Part shown: positions 33,311-43,164 of the stretch, piece after piece
How the letters are laid out: every line of letters begins with the position of its first letter
Position numbering within the stretch: the first letter of the stretch is position 1
Source: Vermamoeba vermiformis
Lineage: Eukaryota > Tubulinea > Echinamoebida
Direction: 5' to 3'
DNA length: 64,000 nucleotides
Assembly (NCBI GenBank): GCA_045837725.1
Contig: JBEWZL010000121.1
Location: 310,001 to 374,000 of the forward strand
Notes under the pieces: generated by a model
What the model saw: only the letters and a program-made list of their open reading frames with translations
Told to the model about the DNA's origin: nothing
The model's database searches: none
Position numbers and translations under genes: made by a program

Positions 33311-35199
33311 ATGACGAAGACAAAGCGAGCAAAATCGAAAAAGCCCGCGCAAAAAGAGGATCCTGATCTTGACCGAACGAATATCGCGCGAAAGGAGTTG
33401 AGCACCACTCATGATGCAAGTAATGCTCATTCGTCAGGTGTTGATTCACCCAATCGACGGTCGCCGAGGTTGAAATTGCCCAAAAAAATTGCGAGATCCG
33501 CCATTACCGAGTCAAATACAGCTAAGGATAAAGGTAATAATTAATTTATTTTTAGAAAAATTCAAAAAAAATCTTTACCGTATTTCTGGTGAATCACACA
33601 GGTTGTGACCGATTTTAACCCGCCTTATTTCTTCAGAGCCTAAAGGCACCAAACGAAAGCGTGACAATACAACTGCAAACAAGGCACCCCCTTCTAAGCG
33701 ACAGAAGACAACAAGTGAGACAGTGGTGCGTATTGATTTGTTGGACGAGAGTCCGAGAGCAGAACAGAACGGCTCTAAGAAAAACAGTGCCAATGTTGCG
33801 AGTCAAAAGAACAAAAAACAAGGAGCAAAAGACAACCACAATGGCACGGAGTCTGACCACGAAGCGAAACAGTCTCGTGAAAGAGTGGCTGTCAAGAAGT
33901 CCGTTGGTGTCACCACAGCACGTCAATCACCGATCAAACAGCGCAAGCCGAAGAGTTCAATCAGTGTTAGTCGCAAAGCAGTGCAGAGGAAAGCAAAGAG
34001 CAAGACTGTCCGCAAGAGACCTGGCAAACCCAAGCGGGTGTTGCCAAAGCTCAGCACCAAAAAGAGCGTACAACACGAGGAAGAGAGCGCGGAGTCAGAT
34101 CAAATCGACAACAAAGAGCAATTGAGCAGCAGTGAGAGTTCTAGCAGCAAGTCTTCCAGCTCTAAAAGTTCTTCCAAGTCCTCTAAAGCAAGCAAAATTG
34201 TGTCGAGTCACAAATCAAGCAACAAGAGCAACAGGGACAGCGAAAGCGAGGACAACAGTCACACCTCAAAGTCCAAGTCGAGCAGTGCAAGCAAGAGTTC
34301 TAGTAGCAAATCAGACAAGCGTTCTAGCGCTGAGAAGTTGAGCGACTCTAGTGCGAGTAAATCAAACGAGAAGACTAATAGGTCACACAGCTCTCACAGT
34401 TCTAAAAAATCGAAATCTCTCAGCGAACAATCAAGTGAGGCCAGCGACAAGTCGAGTGAAAAAAGTGAAAGCGAAGTGAAACCAGCCAAAACGAATCAGC
34501 GCGGTGTCAAGAGCAAAGCTGGCACTAAAACAGTACCCAATGCGACAAAGACAAAGAGTGTCAAGTCACTTGAGAGCGGTCGTACCAAAAAGGCTAGCAT
34601 TGGCAATGGAAAAGCTGCTCGTGGTCGTGCAACGAAGAAAAAGAATGAAGACAGCGAGAGAGACAGTGAAAACGCTCGCCTGGAAAGGCTTGACAATGAA
34701 ATATCGCAGTTCATGCCTCTCTTAGTCTCAATCATGAGCGGTAAGCCATTAATTGTACACGATGTTTGTTCTAACTGCCCTGCTAGGTAAAAAACAAACT
34801 CCTCGTGCCAAGCAGTGGAACTTAGGTCTGAAAGCACGGTCACAAATGCACTACAAAGTCCACATGGGAGGCTTTGAATCAGGAGGTCCATCACACCACT
34901 CTTTGACACGCGATCAATATTGACACGTTTGTACAGAGGTTGATGACATTCTCAGCATTGTACAGCGCAAGATTATGAAGATGCAAGTGCCCGACAGTGT
35001 GCAGCGCGGAGGAGTGAGTCACTTCATTCTCGACGTGTTGTGGCCTGAGCTCGCTGTGCTGTTGCTCGCTGCACGCAAGTCAGTGTCCAAAAAAGAGGCA
35101 GAACAGCTCTTCACTGCAGACAATGACCTGGAAGATGAGTGGATTAAAACGTTGAAACAAAGTCCAGAGCGCAAAGCACCGATAGTCATTTTGGACTAA
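33311..35199 (+). CDS. Ser/Lys-rich nuclear protein of unknown function
   Basis: The ATG at 33311 opens MTKTKRAKSKKPAQKEDPDL. After an intron near 33532-33636 the protein continues as a basic, Ser-rich, low-complexity chain with many KS/SK pairs (SSSESSSSKSSSSKSSSKSS) and nuclear signals (KGTKRKRDN, KAPPSKRQK). A folded C-terminal part follows: LERLDNEISQFMPLLVSIMS, then after an intron at about 34741-34787 KKQTPRAKQWNLGLKARSQM, and finally VDDILSIVQRKIMKMQVPDS and GVSHFILDVLWPELAVLLLA. The junction before EVDDIL needs a donor at GGAG/GTCCAT (about 34885) with acceptor TACAG, because frame 1 meets TGA beyond it. That donor is weak. The function is unknown; chromatin or nucleolar association is a guess from composition. 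Confidence 0.7.
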
Positions 35200-35285
35200 T
35201 GTAATATAATAATTGTAAATAGTGCGGATTTGCGGCATTTTGTTTTACTTCTGGCCACAATACCACAACTCTGTCCGAGACGATA

Positions 35286-36690
35286 ATGTTACGACAATTC
35301 ATTACAAAAATAGGTGCCGTAAGCCGATCCGTTGGAAAGACGACCGTTTCACGAAGCAAACTGTTCCGAGATCTGCAACAACGAAAAAAATCAGACACAA
35401 CCAGCAATAAGGAAAGTGAATGTAAGTTCAATAGATGTGCTATTATTAGTGGCAGAAAAAATTATTAAAAATCACCTAAATAATTTACTTATTATTGGTT
35501 TGATCTAACACCAAGCAGTAAACAGCGATCAATTATACAAACAAGGAAGGGAATTGATATTTGGCGACAAGAAAACAGCAGACCCTGCGAAGGGCATTGA
35601 ATTGTGGACCAAAGCGAAGAGTCAAGGCAATGTGCACGCGGCGTACAGTCTCGCGATGCTTGAATTGAACGGCATTCACATGCCAAAGAATCCTAAATCA
35701 GGTTTTATGGCCATTCAAGATCTTGCACTGAAGAAATATCCCTACGCAATGGTATTAATGGATCTATTCACCGATGACGCGACACATATTCACCTTTAGT
35801 GTTGTAGTACGCCATGGCAAATATTATGGGCTCGCAGAAAGGCAATATCACTCATCAACTGGCTCTACTGAAAGGTGCAGCAGAGGGTGGTGTCAAAGAG
35901 GTGTGAAACAATTGAATGACTGGCCACAGATATTTTCGTCTGACACTCGTGTTACAGGCCCATTACAATCTTTACGCACTGCTCAGTGAAGTCGCTAAAA
36001 CACGTCCAGAATATGAACAAGAGGCCATGGAACACTTGCACAAGGCCGCTGAGGCTGAGATATTGCTCGCAATCTACGCACTGGCCACACGGTACTCAGA
36101 GGTGAGTGCCGCCGTTACAGCTATCTGACTGGGTAGTGGACAACCCAACATTGACTGACTCAATCACAGGGCCGTGGTGTGCCTCAGGATGACGCGCGCG
36201 CATTTGAACTGTTCAAACAAGCTGCAGACAAAGGCAAGTGGAGCACAGTCGTGATGGTTTTATTGACTTGCATAATTAGGCCTGGTCTATGCACAGCACA
36301 ACTTGTCGCTGCTGTACTTGGCCGGGCGAGGCTGTGCTCAGAACAGCAAACTGGCGTATCAGTACGCACTGCTAGCTTCAGATCAGGGATTTATTCCCGC
36401 AACAGTACGTCATATTTTCACCATAATTGACGCTAAATATCGCATTGTGACAGATTAATTGTGCAAATATGTTGCGCGAAGGTCAAGGTATACCTGCGGA
36501 TCCAGCCGCTGCTAAAGCGTTGTACCTCGAAGCAGGATTCTACGGCGATGCAGAACAACGACAACGCGCTGTCGAACTCATGAAGGAGACTAAGGACCTT
36601 GTATATATCAACCTATTGCAGGATCAGGAGAAGCTGTTGTACAATGTCGATCCACAAGAGTTACAAAATTCGGGTATTGGACCGCTGTAA
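35286..36690 (+). CDS. Sel1-repeat protein, probably mitochondrial
   Basis: The start at 35286 gives MLRQFITKIGAVSRSVGKTT and further Arg/Lys/Ser without acidic residues, as in a mitochondrial presequence. After an intron near 35421-35514 the protein is a row of Sel1-like repeats (TPR-related helical pairs of about 36 residues): KAKSQGNVHAAYSLAMLELN, EEAMEHLHKAAEAEILLAIY-type units, EGRGVPQDDARAFELFKQAA, VYAQHNLSLLYLAGRG and REGQGIPADPAAAKALYLEA. Five further introns of 45-60 nt are needed to keep the repeats in register. Length is about 350 residues. Sel1 proteins are scaffolds for complexes; no enzymatic motif is visible and the partner is unknown. It ends at TAA 36688-36690. Confidence 0.82.
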
Positions 36691-36862
36691 TAATAAAAAT
36701 CCTTCTGTGAGACTTAATGTGAGTCGTTTTTATTAACCATATGGTATTCACAAGTTATTTCCATACGGGGATAGTTCTTACGCATTGTGTTTATCGCAGA
36801 AACTTGTTTTCAGTCTTATCTACATTCAGCGCGCAGTGCTCCGCAACTAGCACGCGACTATA

Positions 36863-38619
36863 ATGCGCGCGTATCTATGTTACTTTAGATACACCTTACC
36901 GCAACTGCATAGACGTTTGTTGATCGCCTCCGCTGCCTGTTTGTCTATTCCGCTAGAAATTGATGATGACCAATGCTTGCCTGTATGTCATAATTACACA
37001 ACCAATACAGGAATGATGAATCACCCCTTTAATTTGTTTATTCAGATCTGTCTCCTGTCCATCCGCTTAGAATCGCCGGAACATGCTACGAAATTGGCTC
37101 AACATTGCATATTAGTGAAGTAATTACACAATAGCATCTTAATCATGTTTATAGAAGTTAATTATCAAACAGATCTATATTTGAGGTCTGGGGAGAAGGC
37201 AGCACATTGGAAGAATTAGTTCACAGCTTGGTAGAGTATACAAATACAGAGGTGATAATAATACAATATTATGTTGGCATTAATTAATAGCTGCGTAGAA
37301 ATTCACTCAATTTGTCGAAGCACACCCGCACCACACTTTCAAACTTGTGCTTGAAACTCGCGCCAATGCCACACACACCATGAAACAAGAATATGTTCGC
37401 TCATGCCTTGCAATACTTGACAAGCGGTGGCAATTGGTCAATGTGTCTTCACAGAACGAGACGCAGCACGTGTTCTGGCTGATCGACTACACCGCAGACA
37501 AGAAGAAAAGACACGTGTCAGCGAGTAACTTGGCCACGTCTGTCATCTTCTTTGCCAGACAAGTGGCCGCTGGCAACAGACAGCTCGTGTCGCAGTGCAA
37601 ACAACAACCCTATCGCGGACCTAGTTCACTGAACCACGAACTCGCAGTGATCATGGCAACACTGGGGCACGTGACCGGTGGTAGTGCCGTATTAGATCCA
37701 TTTGTAGGCACTGGTAAGCGATAAAATGATGGCACTGCAATTCGATGGCTAATGAACAATGACAGGCACTATCTTACTGGCGTGTGCACTGCTCGGTGCA
37801 GGACTCGTGTGTGGCAGTGACATTGATGACCATGTGATACGTGGCAGTGGTGAGTTACGGTACTGGCAAGCTAGCTAGTCTCAGTTCACTCATGACCCTT
37901 TAGGTGCACTGAATGTCTGCTCTAATTTCACGCACTTTGCACTGCCAGTCCCCGACATAGTCCTGTTTGATTGTACTCACAATTCACTGCAACAGAATCG
38001 CTTTGACGCCATCGTGTGTGACCCTCCTTATGGTGAGCAGTTGACTCCTCCTCCTGCGCATCAACACTAAATACTCTGACAGGTCTGCGCACTAATGCTC
38101 GAAGCGGTGCTGATGCTGATGCTTCTTTGTAAGTCCTGTGCACTCCTGTGATGGTCATTAACAATATTTTGCCATAGGGTCGATCACATTATCTGGCAGC
38201 TCATTCTACGCGCAGCAGATACACTAGTGTTGGGGGGACAGTTGGTATTCCTCATGCCGACGTCTAGCGAGTAAGTTAGAACTCATTTACTGCGTGGAAA
38301 TTACTGATTGAACGCGTCATGTCCAGTACCACGTCTGTGGAGCTGTTTACGCACTCGTCATTTAGCATTGAATTCGTGTGTCTGTTTGAGCTCGGCAAGC
38401 AGTGGAACAGAGCACTGGTGGTGATGAAAAAAGTGACAGCCAATGCCGCAAGTGTACGTCAATTGGGCCTCGTTGACTGCTACTGACCTTTGACAGGGTG
38501 AAGTGACGCCTGCACTCGTCACGCACAATTTAGAATGCACCAAGCTGCCGAAACAAACACGCGTACTCGAGGAGAACTGTATCACATACTTGCAAGATGA
38601 ACAGCAGTGCCGTGAATGA
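36863..38619 (+). CDS. TRM11: tRNA (guanine-10-N2)-methyltransferase Trm11
   Basis: This is the catalytic subunit which, with Trm112, forms m2G10 in tRNA. It starts MRAYLCYFRYTLPQLHRRLL. The N-terminal THUMP-like part includes HPLRIAGTCYEIG and RSIFEVWGEGSTLEELVHSL. The Rossmann methyltransferase domain has YRGPSSLNHELAVIMATLG, the SAM loop SAVLDPFVGTGTILLACALL, the acidic GSDIDDHVIRGS and the catalytic DAIVCDPPYGLRTNARSG (DPPY in place of NPPY). The C-terminal strands include LVLGGQLVFLMPTSSDTTSV. Eight or so short introns are seen, many ending TGACAG. The stop at 38617-38619 falls 20 bases beyond the ATG of the next gene, so the two coding regions overlap by 23 nt in different frames. Confidence 0.9.
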
Positions 38620-39750
38620 CGAGCAGATCCAAGCCAATGTCTGGGAGATCATTCGGCGCAACGAGTTTCAAAACTTCTTGGACAAGTTTGTAGCGAGAGG
38701 TACTACTTAGCGATATTGCAAGAATTTTTCTGACGCACGTCAAGGCGGCAGTCTGAGCCTCGAACGAGACGACAAAGCGAAGAGTCAACTGATTCACTAT
38801 GCAGCTGCATTTGACAGATTTAATTTTATTGAATATCTCATCCAGCACGGCGTTGACATAAATGCGAAGAATAATGAGGGCAGCACTCCATTGCACATTG
38901 CAGGTAAGAGAAAATTCGTTATTAATGGCGAAGTTCATTTCTGACCGAGGCTCAGCTCGCTGGGGACATTTAAATACTGCACAGTGGATCGTGGCATGTA
39001 CATGGATGTGAGATTGATGCTGAGGATAATGAAGGCAATACTCCTCTGATGTGGGCGGTAAAATGGTCTCACATCCAGGTCAGGATTAATTAAAAGTATA
39101 CCAATCGATTGCTAATTATAAAGTAGATCCTACAATTATTAGTTGATCGTAGTGCGGTTATAACGAAAGCGGATCGATTACGGAACAGGTGTGTGGAATT
39201 CTCCGTTGGTAAATTCGTTCACCGATCTGACATTTCAAAACAGCGTATTGCATTGGGCAGCGCGCTTCGGATTTTTCGACATTGCCAAGTTGCTATTGAC
39301 GATTTTTCCGGACTTTGTGCAAAGCCAGAACGCTGAAGGAAGGTTAGTAACCGAGTGCATCCGTTATCTGAAAATTCAGAATTTCGATGAGCTAACAGTT
39401 ACTCCTAGCACTCCACTGCATTTAGCAGCACGGTGGGGACATTTGGAGCTAGTTAAATTACTGTTGCAAACTGGAGCCCAAGGTACACAGCGCGAAATAG
39501 TTACACATTGCCAATCCTGGAGTTGGGGTGCCCATAAATATAGACTAATTCTGATTATTTATCAGTTCAAATAGCCGATGCAAAGGGTGACACATTGCTG
39601 CACGAGTGTTGTTTTTGGGGCCGCGTTGAAGTAGTGCAGTATTTGTTGGCTCTGCCCGAGATTTCGAACATTTTGCCGCTGAGAAACGCAGCAGGAAAAT
39701 CAGCTAAAGAGCTAGCATCACTCGCGACGATCAAAGCGATGTTTGTCTAA
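38597..39750 (+). CDS. Ankyrin-repeat protein, gankyrin-like
   Basis: The ATG at 38597 lies inside the last codons of the Trm11 gene and gives MNSSAVNDEQIQANVWEIIR. Six or so ankyrin repeats follow: QLIHYAAAFDRFNFIEYLIQ, NNEGSTPLHIAARWGHLNTA, DNEGNTPLMWAVKWSHIQIL, NSVLHWAARFGFFDIAKLLL, GSTPLHLAARWGHLELVKLL and KGDTLLHECCFWGRVEVVQY. The end is SAKELASLATIKAMFV. With about 265 residues and almost nothing but repeats, it resembles the proteasome chaperone PSMD10/gankyrin in form, but ankyrin proteins cannot be assigned on that alone. Introns of 45-60 nt divide the repeats. The first intron's 3' end has TGACGCACGTCA directly before its AAG acceptor. No later in-frame ATG precedes the repeats, which supports this start. 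Confidence 0.8.
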
Positions 39751-39954
39751 TGATAGACCTTCGATGCGGCCTAAATACCCGATTCACAGCAAATTATGAA
39801 ATTTTTGCGCGTGCGTCTCTGGTGGTCCTCGTGCGCAAAACAAATAACATTATTTTCATCGATTTTGGAGCGAAAAGGAAGCAATACATGGTGCAGAGCA
39901 TTGTCATATCAAAATATTAAGCAGCCGTTTGGATCGCGAACGATAATTTTATCA

Positions 39955-42389
39955 ATGGAATCCAACAGCGAAGAAGGCTCAGCATCCCACCTAAATTCAT
40001 CTCTAGACAATAACTTAAAATACGGCGCATGTAAGCCGTGCAAATCGAAGCATTTAAAATGTAAGTTATGGATCTGTTATGAAAATGCCACAACGACAGT
40101 GGAGAATTAGAACAAATAATTTTAATTGGATCATCTGTCGAATTAATCCGTATGGTTCTTTATATTCAGCAAATTGACCTCTTTTACGCTGTGTAATTTT
40201 AATATTAAATTCCGAATATTTCGCAGCATCCTTCCGACGCTTTTGCGTTCAAATTTATTACTATCGACAGAAATACGAATTTTTAAATTACAATACAAAT
40301 GGTTGCATCTTTTGCTTTGTTCTTCCCTTTTCTTCCAATTCATTGACACGACATCTAGGCGATGGAGCCAAGCCTTGTTCATCATGTGTTGCAAAGAAAA
40401 CAGAGTGCATCTATCATGATGTACCAGTGCGGCGTGGGCCGGCTCCAGGTAAGCATTGTAATTCTCAAAGGGACTAGACAGCCGATCTGACAAATAAATT
40501 CAGGCAAAGCAGCAGAATTACGACGAACAATTGAGAAGCTGCAGGATGACATTAATGAGCAAAGAATACGCAATGAACGATTGAAAGAACAACATTCGCG
40601 GTTATTACGGAAGATGGAGGTAAGTTGAGCGTATGCCAAGGGTGTACCTTGGATCCAGCATTTATAGTTGTGGTCTGAAAATAACACAAAATCTTTATCG
40701 CTAGCACAACGACATGACCATGAGCGGACACCTCGTCAATACTACCACATTAGGTACTTATGTAAATATATATCTCGACAAAGCGATCGTCTTCATGCAA
40801 GTGTCACCGCCCTTTCAAGATCTGAACGACTATTATCGCGAGAGTGAGTAATACATTCATAATCTAACGTCTTACTAAGCATGCCTCATGTAGGCGATGT
40901 ACGTCACACCCTGATGAGTGCTGTATTGAGCATTGGTGCGCTAGTCGTGGGCAACAAACAACACTCGAGCATGTTCGTCAAATTAATCGAGTAAGTCGCA
41001 GGTTATTGCCTTCATAGGTACTAATACTAATGGCTGATTATAGAAGCAAACTGCGCGCGGCTTTCGATGACGTCAATCCGTACGTGTGTGCCGTGCATTA
41101 TCTGCTGTCAGGCTATTACGGCTCATCAGGCGATCCAGTCCGCGAGATGTCGTACAACGCTCGAGCACTATTAATGGCGAATATACTACGAAAGAAGTTA
41201 AAGAAGCATATTGCAGGTCTCGATATCGGCATCATTCAGAAACACTCTTGGATCAAGCAGTCATTGCACGCTGAGAATTTGTAAGTCTTGTTCTATGATC
41301 TTATTATTATTATAAATAAGCAATACTAATGTCCTGTGCAGAGACATGCTCGAAGACGATGTAAACAGCGTGTTGAATGAGAGCAGGGATCAGCTGTCGT
41401 GGACAATCGCGCAACTAGAACACAATGTAAGTGCCTACAATCAGTAATTATAGCAATCACTTGTTAACACTGCTCACAGGCACTGCATTGGGAGGTCAAA
41501 GCAATCAATGAACTCGATCCACACTTCACTCAGCCAACGAACATCAAGCGACTGATGACGGTGATCAATCTCGCCGAGTCATTAACACATCAAGTACCGC
41601 AGCCCGTGCAAACTATGCTGTCGCTGCGCATATTGAGTGCGAAGTTGTTGCTGAATATGTTCATTGCCAATGATGAAGTCGCGCACCAGGTATGTACTAC
41701 GATATAATTAGTGTACCAAGGCTTAACCTGCATTAGATTGCTTCACAAATATTAATGCTCGCATCCACGCCGAGCGAAGCGTTAGTGAACAACCCTTACT
41801 TCACCAACGTGCCGCTGCTACTCGCCGGTCAGTTCTTCTTGCTTGCAGGTACTCAATCCCTGGACTTCCAAAAGGTGCGTGGAGTAATTGGTAGTCTTTA
41901 ATGAATCGTGATTGGATCGTATTAATTTTCCTATTATAGTTGTTGCAAGTCCTTAGCAAAGTGGACACTTTGAATGTGGTGCGCGGCATACTGCTGAAAG
42001 AACGGCCGATTAGTGCGCAAGACGATATGGTCGCGTGGTGCTACATTTATCCTCGTTTGAATGCTTTCCGTGAGATGAACATGAAAGCTATCACACTGCT
42101 CTATAATGCAGATCAGCGAAGTGGCGCGATGTATCCGTTGCAAGATCAGCACTACATCCATTCAACAGGCCCTGAACACGGGCACGAATTCTTTGCGCAC
42201 AATCATGACAGTCACGTGCCTCCTACCTACTACACCCCTCACGAAGAGTACGGTCATGAATATGCACACAGCTTCGTGCAGCCTCATTTCCATCTTGAGC
42301 CAGCTTCGGAAATATTACCGGGTGGAGCACAAAAGAATGGCACTATTTTTGGTGACAAAAATCAAAGATTTACCCCACAATACTTGTAG
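39955..42389 (+). CDS. Zn(II)2Cys6 transcription factor
   Basis: The start at 39955 (MESNSEEGSASHLNSSLDNN) leads to a binuclear zinc cluster split by an intron (40061 to 40359): ACKPCKSKHLK / CDGAKPCSSCVAKKTEC, spaced C-x2-C-x6-C-x5-C-x2-C-x6-C. The linker VPVRRGPAPGKAAELRRTIE and a short coiled coil (IEKLQDDINEQRIRNERLKE) follow, as in fungal Gal4-class factors that bind CGG repeats as dimers. The middle and C-terminal parts, spread over about nine short-intron exons, form a helical region (PPFQDLNDYYRESDVRHTLM, LSIGALVVGNKQHSSMFVKL, TVINLAESLTHQVPQPVQTM) that resembles the activation/regulatory region of such factors. The tail is rich in His and Tyr (GPEHGHEFFAHNHDSHVPPT). It ends at TAG 42387-42389. 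Outside Fungi this class is known mainly in amoebae and a few relatives. Target genes are unknown. Confidence 0.88.
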
Positions 42390-43164
42390 ATTATTAGAAG
42401 GCTTGAAATTACTACTGTGAATAAATTGGCAAGTCCTTCATCGGATGTATCTCCTCACCCGTTTTTTTTTCAGAGAGTCTCTATGATGCCCGAGAGTCTA
42501 ATTACGCCAAACATTCGTTGTTTGTTGTCTTACAGCAATCCCCAAAAAGTTCGTTAGTACGATCGGACCTGCTTCCGAACCTTGCGGATGGGGATGCTTG
42601 CGAACTGAGGAAAAGCACAATTCGGCTACTAGCGTGCTGCGGGTAGAGTATAGAGCAATTTCGAAGCTATACGGCAGTTAGAATATCAGTAGCACAACGC
42701 GCTTTCGGAACAGTTTTCACCTGGATTTCGTTCGTCTGTGTTTTTTCTGGCGACTTTTCAGCAAACATGCTTTTGTTTGAGTTCAGCAAGCTGATTTTCT
42801 GTAGGCTACCACGTCTCTTGGTTGTAAAGGTACGCATCCCGTTTTGTTTTGCCAAATATGATTTAGCGTTAATTAGTTGTGGCGCGGATGGCGCGATGGG
42901 GCTAAATTACAAAATCTTTATCCCATTGAAGGCTAAAGGCTCTTCTTTTAATGGTCATTAATTGTTTGCTTCCTCCTACATTCGATCGGAGCAGTTGCGG
43001 GGGATCGTATTCGGGTCCTATTGGGCCTAGAATTCCAATTGTATTTCAAAGGTGATAGTAATTATTAATACGCTTATTACATAATAGGATTTGGTCTAGT
43101 CTATTGGTTTACGTCCGGTTGCACGCACATCCATTCTGACTTTTGCAAGCATTACCATTAAATT
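42390..43164. other. 775-bp intergenic region upstream of the Rh gene
   Basis: This is the longest gene-free stretch. It holds the Rh promoter and the 3' flank of the Zn2Cys6 gene. On the minus strand an ATG at 42837 opens 56 codons (MRTFTTKRRGSLQKISLLNS...) to TAG at 42667. The composition is protein-like but there is no family likeness. I see no tRNA or snoRNA that meets its consensus. Confidence 0.5.
42667..42837 (-). CDS. Possible small protein, 56 codons
   Basis: This small ATG-initiated frame starts MRTFTTKRRGSLQKISLLNS and ends ARCATDILTAV. It is basic and Ser/Lys-rich. Nothing but its open frame supports it; it could be chance or a lone exon. Confidence 0.15.
   Translation of the reverse strand: MRTFTTKRRGSLQKISLLNSNKSMFAEKSPEKTQTNEIQVKTVPKARCATDILTAV

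Noticed and set aside
42480-42640. Possible C/D-box snoRNA (TATGATGC near 42482, CTGA near 42613)
   Set aside because: The C box is imperfect, spacing is too long and no terminal stem was found.
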